DNA of 64,000 bases from Zopfochytrium polystomum. Its lineage: Eukaryota; Chytridiomycota; Chytridiomycetes; Chytridiales; Chytridiaceae. Within the stretch, counting starts at the first letter, position 1, and each line of letters starts with the position of its first letter. The notes beneath the pieces were generated by a model. The model saw only the letters and a list, made by a program, of their open reading frames with translations. It had not been told where the DNA came from and ran no database searches. The stretch is taken from NCBI GenBank assembly GCA_025765615.1, contig JAIVFJ010000293.1:5001-69000 (forward strand), read 5' to 3'. Below, piece by piece: positions 55,096 through 64,000 of this stretch. The position numbers were made by a program, and so were the translations under genes.

Positions 55096-56538
55096 GAAAA
55101 AAAAAAAAAAAAAACGAAAACACTAGACCTCAAGACCGAAACAAAGCTCAAGGACCAGCAGCTGCAAGAAGCTCTCGTTGTCGATGACACGGGCAACGCG
55201 GAACTGCACGCCGCCAAGAGCGAGGCAAAGTCGATGGAGGAGAAGCTCACGGTGTCCCTTCAGCAGCTGGCCGAGGTTCGTGTTTTGCAACCGCCTCATT
55301 TCTTGCATTTTACGTGTTTTTTTCCCTTCCAAGAGCTTGGCCCCAGTCACAAACTAAAGCGAAATGGAAATGCTCTTACCCCGAACCAAAACATCAAAAA
55401 AAAAAAAAAACAAAGGTACAACTCGACAACGACTTGCTCACCAAAAAGGTTGGCGCGCTTGAAGACGAACGGCTCCAGCTTCGCAACGAGCTGGCGGAGC
55501 TGCAGGAGCAGGTGACGGCGTTGGCAGAAGAGAACGAGTCGTACCAGCTTCTCCTCCAGCAGCAGACGCTCACAGGCGAGTTCATGGCCAGCTCGATCAT
55601 GAAGGGCGACAAGCGGTCCAGCCTGGCGCAGGCGTCGAGCGAGGCCATGAAGAAGAGCCTGTTTGAGGAGCTGGACGGGAGCTCGGGACAAGCGGCCAGG
55701 GCCGCTGCGAATGCGCTTGTGGAGGAGAATCAGCGTAAGCCCTCTTGTTTCACGATCTGCCACACCTTTTTTCGCAAACCCCGACGCCGGTCTCACACAC
55801 GTTAAAAATTTAAAAAAAAAAAAACAAAAAAAAAAACCACCCACCCAGGCCTGCAAAAACGAAATCACGGCGCTGACGTCCTACATCAACAAAGTGCTCA
55901 ACGACGCGCGGCTGCTGGACGCGCTGTCGCAGCTGCACGACACGGGCAGCCGGCCGAGCTGGCCGTTCGACGGGCCGCGCGGGGTGGCGCCGCCAGGGTC
56001 CACGGCGCCGTACCGCGCGCCGACCTCTTCGTCGCGCACCGCGTCGGGGCTGCGGGCCGCCAGCACCAGCGGCGGATCCGCCGCCGTCGCAGCCGCCGGA
56101 ACGCTCTCGCCGACGACCGCAGCGGCGGCGCCGGGCATGGCGCGGACGACGTCGTTCAAGGCTCGCGCCGGCGGCGGCGGCGGCGGCGGCGCGGGGGGTA
56201 CCAAGGGCAGCTTCTCGGTGTCGCGGCGGGCGCCGCTGCCGATCGTGACAATGTCTGCCGCATCGGCGGCGGCGGCGGCGGCGGCTCCGGAGGGCGGCGA
56301 GGCGATGACGCTGATTTCCGTCGACGTGTCGGGGGGCTCGCCGCCGGCGGCAGCGCCGGCGGCGACTCCCACGGCGGCGGCGGCGACGTCGTGGAGCGGG
56401 TACTTGAAGCGCGGGCTCGACACGATCGTCGGGGCGCTGAGCCCGCAGGTGTTGGACGACGGGGCGCGGAAGGAGCTGCCGGACGTTAGCGGCGGCGGCG
56501 GAGGCGTGTCGCCACCCGTGAAAAAGGACAGCTTGTAG
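53951..56538 (+). CDS. Coiled-coil protein with a conserved NEITALTSYINKVLN motif
   Basis: ATG 53951 (MSDAAPLSASASASSSPTSL). Exons resolved from the middle on: one ending 54318 (VVIAEKVKEEHEE), 54420-54491, 54630-54773, 54876-54966, 55127-55275, 55416-55734 and 55849-56538. Exons 54420 to 55734 form one long coiled coil (for example TLQG|EKVENSL, RERDELRRRLEAE, KSMEEKLTVSLQQLAE, NELAELQEQVTALAEENESY). The last exon has NEITALTSYINKVLN then a Gly/Ala/Ser-rich tail. Two frame breaks: between about 54,000 and 54,260 in C-rich sequence, and at 55,853-55,857, where five A stand where four would join RLQ to NEITALT. Introns contain long poly-A tracts. Fungal coiled-coil proteins with a similar ALTxYIxK motif exist; role unknown, possibly trafficking or cytoskeletal. 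Confidence 0.7.
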
Positions 56539-57635
56539 AAAATAGGAGGGGTCTGGGGTTGCGTTTATCTCTCTAACCCCCTTTTTTTTTTTTTCTGTTT
56601 TACTCCACGTCCTCTTTTCGTTCGCCTCTCGGACTTTCCTTCCAACAAATCCTTACCTCTACACAGTTGAGCCCCCCTCTTCTCCGCCGCCCCGTGGCAG
56701 CTCATGTTCCCCCCCCCACCCCTCATCCGGCCCTTAGACGATCTTTTCCGTTTTTTTTTTTTTTTTTTTTTTTTCCTTTCCTCTTTTTTTCTTTTGCCGT
56801 TTTCGGTTTCGCTCAGGCCCCCTGCCTGGACGCTCTCTTCGTTGTCTGGGAGTTTCTGTTTCTCTCTCTCTCTTTCAAGACCAAAAAAGACAGTTTAAAC
56901 GACAACAACAACGAATCAAATATATAGCGCATACACGACACACAGATACCCGTCACACATTTGCCGTTTCACTTGTCACGCGAATTCCCCTGTATGGTGC
57001 ATCGACCCCGCCGACCCTACCGACCCTACTGAACCTAATCCAACCAACCCACACTTGCTCACGCTGTTGCTCGGTCGGTGGACGCCTCTCCGCGCCCATA
57101 AAAAAAAAAAAAAAAAAAACCACCCCAGCATTCTTCTTCATTTTTCATTCAAATGGCTGTGGCCGTCGTCCCACGACTCATTTCATAACGACGAACCCTG
57201 ACGGAAAGGAACGAAGCAAGGAAAGGCATGAAGGAATGACAAAGAAAAACTGCGGGCAGGCAGGACGGGCGTGAAATGGGTGGGGCTTGCGGCGTGCTAT
57301 GCTCGGTGGAGACAGAGTGTGGGAGACAGAAAAGGAAGAAACTGCAAGCTGCGCGCATCCGAGGACCAACAAACGCGGCTCGGACAGCCAACAAAAAACA
57401 CAACTGCAAAAGCAAAATAACCCGGCCGTCAGAAACGCGCGCAAAGGTTAGGACAACGTAAAGGGGGCGCCAACAGGTTGGACAAGGCATGGTGAAGAGC
57501 GACAACAAAACGATACAAGAAATAAAAAAAAAAGGGGCGTTTCAGTGAAAGTGAACAACAGCAGCCACCACAAGAGAGCTTGGTGGAACGCTGTCTTTGA
57601 ATGTGTCTTGGTGTTCGCCGTCTTCGCCAGAACAT
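56539..57635. other. Convergent intergenic region
   Basis: Between the 3' ends of the coiled-coil gene (+) and the dehydrogenase gene (-). T-run at about 56,751-56,774 and A-run at 57,101-57,119. No gene is supported. Confidence 0.5.
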
Positions 57636-59801
57636 TTACATCGGCGCGACCCTGTTTTCGAGCTTTCCGCGCTCCCTCTCTTCCACGCAGACCTGCCTCA
57701 CGTTCTCCAGCGTGACGTTTGCAATCTTCTCAAGCGCCTCCTCGGTGAGGAATGCTTGGTGACCGGTAACAATGACGTTGGGGAAGGAAAGCAGGCGGAC
57801 GAAGGCGTCGTCTTCCATGATCGAGCCAGAGTGGTCTTCAAAAAACATCGACTTTTCGTTTTCGTACACGTCCAGGCCGGCCGCAGAGACATGCGACGAT
57901 TTGAGCGCGGCGATCAAGGATTGTGTCTCAATGAGGCCGCCGCTAATGGTTGGGGTTGGAAGTGGGGCAGTGGGTGAGGGTGAGTTGAATAAAAAGAAAG
58001 GGGGGGTGAAGAAAGACTCATCCCACTGTCCGAGTTTTTTTTGAATCTACTTACCGAGACGTGTTGATTAGCACGACGCCCTTTTGCATTTTGGCAAGGC
58101 TCTCCTTGTTGATCAAATGTTTTGTCTCCGGAAGGAGAGGGCAGTGTAGCGAGATCAGCCTGCTCTTGGCGAAGAGCGTGTCGAGGTCAACGTACTCGCA
58201 TCCGTCCCAGCTGGCGACGTCTTTGGACGGGTATGCGTCGTAGCACAAAACCTTGCAGCCAAAGCCTAACATGATCTTGATGAAGCACTGCCCAATCTTT
58301 CCAGTCCCAATGACGCCGACTGTCTTTCCGAAAAAATCAAAGCCGACGAGCCCAGCGAGAGCAAAGTTGCCTTGTCGGACGCGGGCTGTTGCGGGAACTA
58401 TTTTGCGGTTAAGCGAGAGAGCGAGGGCAGCAGCGTGCTCCGCGACAGCGTAAGGACTGTAGGCAGGAACGCGGGTGACAGCGATGTCTAGTGCGTGTGC
58501 GACTTTGAGGTCAACGTTGTCAAAGCCGGCGCATCGCAGAGTGAGCAGCTTGACGCCTTGGTTCGCAAGCAGGGTCAGGACCTCTGCGTTGGCTGAATCG
58601 TTCACGAAGATACACACGACTTGGCAGCCGGCGGAGAGAACGACGGTCGAAGGGTCGAGCTTAACTTCAAAATACTGGATTTCGAGGGCGAAACGGCCGG
58701 ACGCAAACTCTGGCGTGGTCTGCGTGAAGGTGGCGACGGCTGATTCAAACGACTGCTTCTCGTGCTTCATAAAGTCATAAACGGCCATGCGGATGACTTT
58801 GGTGGAAGCAGCGGCTGCGGCGGCGGTGGCTGCAACTGGAGCAGACGGTGCGGTTGCGGCAGGGTGGTTCGCCGAGAGAGCTGCAGCCAAGAGCGATGAA
58901 GTGCTGGAGCGGGACGAGCTGCCATCTGCGTCGCCAGCGACGGCGGCGGCCTCGGTCTTGCCTCCAGACGTCGAGGACGAAATGGTGCGGGCAAGGACGC
59001 GGCGGAACGAGCGAAGCTCAGCCGAGAGGCCGCGCAGGAGCGAAGTGCTAATAACGGGGTTCGACGCGAGCAAGTCCTTGAAAGCCGTGTGTGAGAGCCG
59101 GAGGGCCCTTGTTGGCGAGGACGCAGCTATCAACGAAGCCGTCAGAGGAGTGCCCTCGAGCTGATAGAAGGTGGTTGGTTGGTTTGTTTTTTTTTTTAAA
59201 ACCAAAGGACCGCAATTCCTGTTAGTTGACAAGGGAGGCGAGAGAGACAAATGTGGCACGGCCTTCTTCAAAGGATCCACGCATTGTGCGGTTGCCCTTC
59301 GACGGTCTTCGCCCTCAGCACACACGGATATGCAGGAGCGTGCTACCACACAGAAAGAGCCCCACCCACCCACCCACACACACACACCACACACATACGG
59401 ACGCATAAAAAAATGCAGCACGCACGACGCTCGATACTCTACTCACACGACACACACTCACCCACACGACCACATACACGCACACTCACCAATGGCGTCT
59501 CTCCGTAGTACTGACCGGGCCTGAGAGTGATGAGCTTGACGGTCTCGTTGTTTGACGGGTCCTTCGGGTCGACGCGCTTGTACATGTCAGCGGAGCCGTC
59601 GACGAGGATGTAGAGGTAGCCTGTGGTCTCGCCCTCGGCGGCGATGGGGTCGCCGTGCTGCAGGGTGAGGAGGTCCATGTTGGCGGCGAGGGAGGCCAGC
59701 TGCGCGGCGTCGAGGCCCGGCCACAGCTTGGACGACTCGAGGATGGCCACGATCGTGTCCAGGTTCGTTGATAGCGAGTCGGTGTCGGGGTAAGCCATCA
59801 T
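57636..59801 (-). CDS. D-lactate dehydrogenase-like enzyme fused to an N-terminal cyclic-nucleotide-binding-like domain
   Basis: Exons 59801-59490, 59160-58055 and 57942-57636; introns of 329 and 112 nt; 1,725 nt in frame, 574 aa. Residues about 20-150 match a cNMP-binding fold (LQHGDPIAAEGETTGYLYIL, PGQYYGETPLLEGTPLTASL). A Ser/Ala linker follows. From about 230 on: D-2-hydroxyacid dehydrogenase, with KVIRMAVYDFMKHEKQSFES, LLTLRCAGFDNVDL (catalytic Arg), the NAD-binding VGVIGTGKIGQ, ISLHCPLLPETKHLI, GLDVYENEKSMFFEDHS (catalytic Glu) and VTGHQAFLTEEALEKIA (catalytic His). The set of catalytic residues is complete, so conversion between D-lactate and pyruvate with NAD is expected. The phosphate-binding cassette keeps GE but has Leu where canonical cAMP sites have Arg, so ligand binding is doubtful. 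Confidence 0.9.
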
Positions 59802-60077
59802 GGTTTCTTTATGTTGATGTGGAGGGATGGGTGGGTGGACCGATGGATGCGTGTTTCTCGTACGAAGAAGTGGTGGTGGCGCGCGGTCAGAAGAAGCCGC
59901 GGTGTGGTTGTAGCAGGCAGAAGCAGCAGCGACAGAAAAAGTTCAGTTCTGTGTGTGTGGGTTGCGTGAGGACAGAGTTTTTGACTGCCAACTGATAAAT
60001 ATATGGCCAACGCGCGAAGCGCGACACAGGCCCAGTCTGCAGTCGGTTCGGGCGAGTCAGAAGGCCTCATGCACACG

Positions 60078-60120
<43 letters not shown>

Positions 60121-61367
60121 AAGGCGGGCTTTTTCTCCTTTTTCCATTTTTTGTTTTCTTTTACATACACGTACTTTCCTTTCTCACTTTTTGTTTGTTC
60201 AGCAGCCCACAACAATCGATAGCGAGGGCAGTTTCGACAAAGTGAGTCACTTTGAGTCGCGGAGCTGGCTGCACGTTGATCCAATCCATCAGACCGCATG
60301 CTCGCTACACCAAATATCAATCGTATGATTGAGAACTGCTCAACACGTGCTATGAAAGTGTTTGACCGGGCTTCTCTCCATACATGGTTTTTGATGGGGA
60401 AAAATAATCTAAAGGATTTCAGTTCCATTCGAGATTGCAATCCATCTCGAATTTGAATACTCAACTTTACGCAGCAAGGACTTGTAGGGCTACGATTATT
60501 ATCGGCTTCTCCCCTGTGTTTCAACCCCTTCTGACCCCTCCCGCCTGACCGGCGTGGGCCTTACTTTGCCGCTCGTCTCCTCAGCCCTCGCCCACACCCT
60601 CGCTTGCGCGGCAGATTTATGTATTTGACATTGATATGACATGTAATGTGTTGCACCACTGGCAGTGCCCGTTTTTCAGCCGTGCCGTTGCCGGTGACTT
60701 GGGTGCGCGACCATCGTTCTTGAACTCTGCCGATGGTTCGCCTCCTCTGGCAATCTTTGCCCCAGGCAAGGGGTGACGTGGTGGTACTGTGGTTTTTTGT
60801 CTTCCCCTTTTTGGGTATTCCTGTATCCGGAATGATGGAAATGAAATGAAGAAACGAATTGGTTTTGCGTGTGTGCTTTTTCTGTCTGCTCTGGAATGCA
60901 AGTCTGTCTGTCTGTCTGCCTCGGCAAAGTTTCTTTGTAATTGTTTTTCCGTCTGTCTGCCTTGTCTGTCTGCCTTGTCTGTCTGCAGCACTCATCCGGA
61001 TGCCTCCTTCGATTCCCTTCTTTGGTGGCTTGTTGGTGCGAGAAAACAAATTTCACCCTCTGTATCTGTGTCTTCTGTTCACTTTCGTTTTTCTGTCTCT
61101 TTGCCTGTCTGTCTGTCTCTCGCGTTCTCTCTTGTTCTCTCTCTCTCTCTCTCTCTTTCTGTCTCGCCCTATTTCCCCCGCCCATCCTGTTCTTTTCTTC
61201 AGCTGCAGCCGTGACGTTGCCTCGTGGTTTGAGGGGCAGTCGAGAGGGGGCGTCCCTGTTACCAGTCAGCCGACCTGAGTGCGAACGGGCAGCAGCCTCC
61301 TCTTCCTCATCGTCATCGTCAATCATCCTCCTCACCTCCTCATCCTCCTTTCCTTCCCGGCTCCATA
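59802..61367. other. Intergenic between divergent genes
   Basis: (CA)n at about 60,077-60,118, TCTG/CTGT-rich repeats at 60,880-61,000, (CT)n at 61,137-61,160. Probably the promoters of the dehydrogenase (-) and TRP-type channel (+). No gene is supported. Confidence 0.5.
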
Positions 61368-64000
61368 ATGCACCCTCGGCAAACAGCCTACTCTCCCGGC
61401 GCAGCCGCGGGCAACGGCGGCGGCGGCGACAGCCAAACCCAACGCCAACACCAACAACGGCAGTAGCGACGGCAACGGCGGCGTCCCCGCTTCGAACAGC
61501 GCGGGTCCATGGCTCTCGGGCAACCCCAATCGGCCGGGCCCCATGTCGCCGCCAATGGCGGCAGAGGAACTGCAATACTACACCAACCCAACGCGCGGTG
61601 GCGGCGGCTCCTTCTCGTCTCTGGGGTCGCGGACGACGCTCTTCTCGCCGTCGTCGTCGCGCCGCCCGGGTTTCCAGCCGCACGACACAGCGTTGGACGA
61701 GGCGGACGAGATCACCGCCGAGTCCGTGCCGCTGCACCTCCTCGCCGGCGGCGTCGGGGGAGCTGCGGACGGCGACCCGCTGCTCGGGGGCGCTGCGACG
61801 CCGGGACAAGCGGCAGTCGGTGTCCCCAAGCCAGGACGACACTGCGACGACGTTTGGCGACGATCAGTCGATCATCGTGGAGGGTCTCGTCGGATTCAGC
61901 ACGCCACCGATGCTCAGCGATGCGACCGACGATTTTGAGGACGTTGTGCCGTCCGATGCCGGCCTCGAGCTCGTCAAGGCAAAGAAATCGACCGTCCATA
62001 AGTTGTGGTCATGGTTGTCAAAGCTAGGGTACCTTGTCGCAACAAACGGCGAACGTGCCGGCGCCGTTACCCACGTCCAGCTACCCTCCGACATTGAGCG
62101 GGAGCGGCAGAGCGAGTCGGAGGTCAGCATCTGGTCAATCTTTCTGAAGGAAGACCCAACGTGCGAGCATCTCAGCGAAATGGTTGAGAAGGCGGTCCAG
62201 ATGCGGTGGACGACGTACCTGACCCGTCAATGGAAGAAGTCGCACCCCAACCATACAGCGCACAAGAAAGATCTGGAGGCGATAAAAAAAAAGTTGGAGC
62301 ACAAGGAATTGAAACAACGCACGGAGGCCTTCAGACGAGACGTGCTCCTGGACAGAGGGCCAGAGGGAGAGACTATTCTCCACTACGCCCTTCTGCTAAG
62401 AAAAAAATCACTGCTGAGATATCTTTTGGGATACGGCGAGTTCGCAGACGACAAAAGCGATTCCTTACCTCGATCTTATGAGTGAGTTGTGAACCTGTTG
62501 GGCTGCCGCTCCTTTTTTTTTTGTTGCTCAATATTGACACCCTCAATTTTGTGTTCCCTTTGCCAGTCAATGCGATATATGAAGGAGACACATACTATGG
62601 ACAACATGCGGCTCACATTGCGGTTGTTGAGTTTGGAGACAACGTTAAAATGCTCAAACGGCTCATTGCTCGCGGTGCGGACATTTTCAAACCAAAAGCA
62701 AAGGGCTCGTACTTCAATTCGGACGGCAGCTTCTTTGTACGTACTGAGATTTTTCAGCGCGAATCACCACTAATTTACTTTGTTCTGCTTCTGTCTTTTT
62801 TTTCTAGACCGGAGAAAACGTCTTAACATTTGCCGCGGTCATGGGCCACCATCGGATTGTCAACTACCCTCATCAACGAGCAACACTATGACGTGAACGT
62901 TTTCGACAGCCGCATGAACAACGTTCTGCACGTCCTGGCGTGGTGGGGCTTCTACGACAACAAGCGGCCCTGGCTTATTGGCCAGTCAGGGGACGACGGG
63001 GGACGACAGCGACGATGCGACGCCGGTGGTGACCGAGGGCAAGCTGTTTCACCAGCTGGCAACCGGCACCGACCGCGATCCTGGACGAGCAGCCGCCGTT
63101 CCCGGACCACTTTTGGATCGAAAACTTTGCCGACTTTACCGACGACGACGCGCTCAACAAGCTGAAGCCGCAGATTGTTGCAAAAGGGAACCGGTTCCTC
63201 GGGTGGCAAGAAGAGCAGAAGATTGCAATGGATTGGCTGACCAGTGTCGCAAAACGCCTTTGGCGTGACAAGTCCGGTGGCTATCGTGGAAAAGATCGAG
63301 GCAGTCGCAAAAAGAAGGATGTGGGCAACACGGCGGGCGAGGGAGATACGTGGGGGGATGTCTTTACGACATTATTCTCTGGGAAGCGGAGTTGCTGAAG
63401 GCTCACGAGCCGCCACTGGAGCTGATTTCCTCAGACCACTACAGCACAATGAAGGACCTTGCCCTTCGTGAAATTCGTAGCGTGGATCACTCGGTAGCTA
63501 ACGTTGACGGGCTCACACCGCTGGGCGTGGCGGCGCAGCGAGGGAAGTCCAAGATGGTCATAGCACTGTTGGACTTGTATTCCGAGACGCTGTGGACGTA
63601 CGGTGCTGTCACGAAGAAGTCAGTTCCACTGACAGAGCTCGACACTTATGTGGACAAGATGACAATGAACCATACCAAGTCAGCCTTGACGGTCGCCGTC
63701 ATGAAAGAGGTAAGACATCGCATCTTGTCCTAAACATGAGTTTTGCCTCGCCTCCCTGTTCGGGCGTATTTTTTGTGTCGAAACCACGCCTTACGATGCT
63801 TTTTTTTCTGAAAAACAATCACAAAGGACCCCGAGATTCTTCAAAATCCAATCTTCATGAACCTCCTTCGCGCAAAATGGATTCTCTACGGTTCCCGAAT
63901 CTTCCTGTGGGGCCTCGGCGTGCAGCTGTTGTACATGCTTCTGTTTACGTTGATGATCTTCATTCTCCCCAACGACCGCAACTTCCTTGACTACACCACC
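61368..64000 (+). CDS. TRP-type cation channel with N-terminal ankyrin repeats (partial, runs off the window)
   Basis: Probable start ATG 61368 (MHPRQTAYSPGAAAGNGGGG). After a Gly/Ser/Pro-rich N-terminus come ankyrin repeats: GETILHYALLLRKKSLLRYL, EGDTYYGQHAAHIAVVEFGD then NVKMLKRLIARGADIF, VLTFAAVMGHHRIVN, NNVLHVLAWWGFYD and DGLTPLGVAAQRGKSKMVIA. The last exon (from 63827) has PEILQNPIFMNLLRAKWILY then GSRIFLWGLGVQLLYMLLF, the pre-S1 helix and S1 of TRPV-like channels. Introns 62737-62807 and 63720-63826 are clear; another lies at about 62,482-62,566. One-base frame switches occur near 61,430, 61,795, 62,868, 62,990-63,060 and 63,290-63,350, several at homopolymers. The pore lies beyond the window. 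A stress or osmotic sensor role is inferred from the family. Confidence 0.8.

Noticed and set aside
60676..61842. 388-codon open frame on the minus strand
   Set aside because: No motif; it overlaps microsatellites and the 5' part of the TRP-type gene on the other strand.

Overview
The window looks like nuclear DNA of an early-diverging fungus, possibly chytrid-like. Evidence: spliceosomal introns of about 38-330 nt (mostly 45-135) with GTAAGT/GTGAGT-type donors and CTAAC/CTGAC branch motifs; GC-rich coding exons; fungal/eukaryotic housekeeping genes (BCP1/BCCIP, ROGDI/RAV2, SAPS-domain PP6 regulator); a chromodomain-bearing Ty3/gypsy element of Tf1/sushi style; and very abundant microsatellites. 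The species cannot be named from the sequence. Many genes show one-base frame switches at homopolymers or triplet repeats. These may be assembly indels, so several gene models are approximate.

Layout, left: an ankyrin protein (151-1739, +); BCP1 (2541-3636, -) head-to-head with ROGDI/RAV2 (3655-4980, +), start codons 18 bp apart; a small membrane protein (6126-6521, -); an MscL-type mechanosensitive channel with a C-terminal zinc ribbon (7570-8514, -) beside a degenerate fragment of the same gene (6881-6960); tRNA-Leu(CAA) (8876-8958, -); a small two-exon gene (9085-9332, +); and a 1,066-aa disordered protein (9418-12618, -).

Middle left (12.7-25.7 kb): a local tandem duplication. Unit 1 carries a three-exon gene with a leucine-rich N-terminal segment (13259-14418, -). 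Unit 2 carries a frameshifted copy (23536-24689, -). Unit 1 was later invaded by an apparently intact Ty3/gypsy element (16071-21374) with two 353-bp LTRs that look identical and a perfect 5-bp target duplication. Each LTR holds a ~100-bp array of heat-shock-factor pentamers upstream of a TATA box. The primer-binding site is complementary to the predicted 5' end of the element's own RNA, as in Tf1 self-priming. This element is the most striking find.

Middle (27-41 kb): two convergent paralogues of an unrecognised family (28670-30120, +; 31750-35533, -) sharing an intron of the same position and phase and an EDDVPLGxL motif, with microsatellites between them; then a complete 11-exon SAPS-domain gene (37252-40342, +).

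Right (41-64 kb): a ~5-kb block bounded by inverted repeats of about 660 bp and containing retroelement debris, including a truncated second copy of the heat-shock-type element; a low-complexity gene with several frame switches (47310-49689, -); a locus with hydrophobic segments (51068-53640, +); a coiled-coil protein (53951-56538, +); a fusion of a cyclic-nucleotide-binding-like domain with D-lactate dehydrogenase (57636-59801, -); and the 5' part of an ankyrin TRP-type cation channel that runs off the window end (61368-64000, +).
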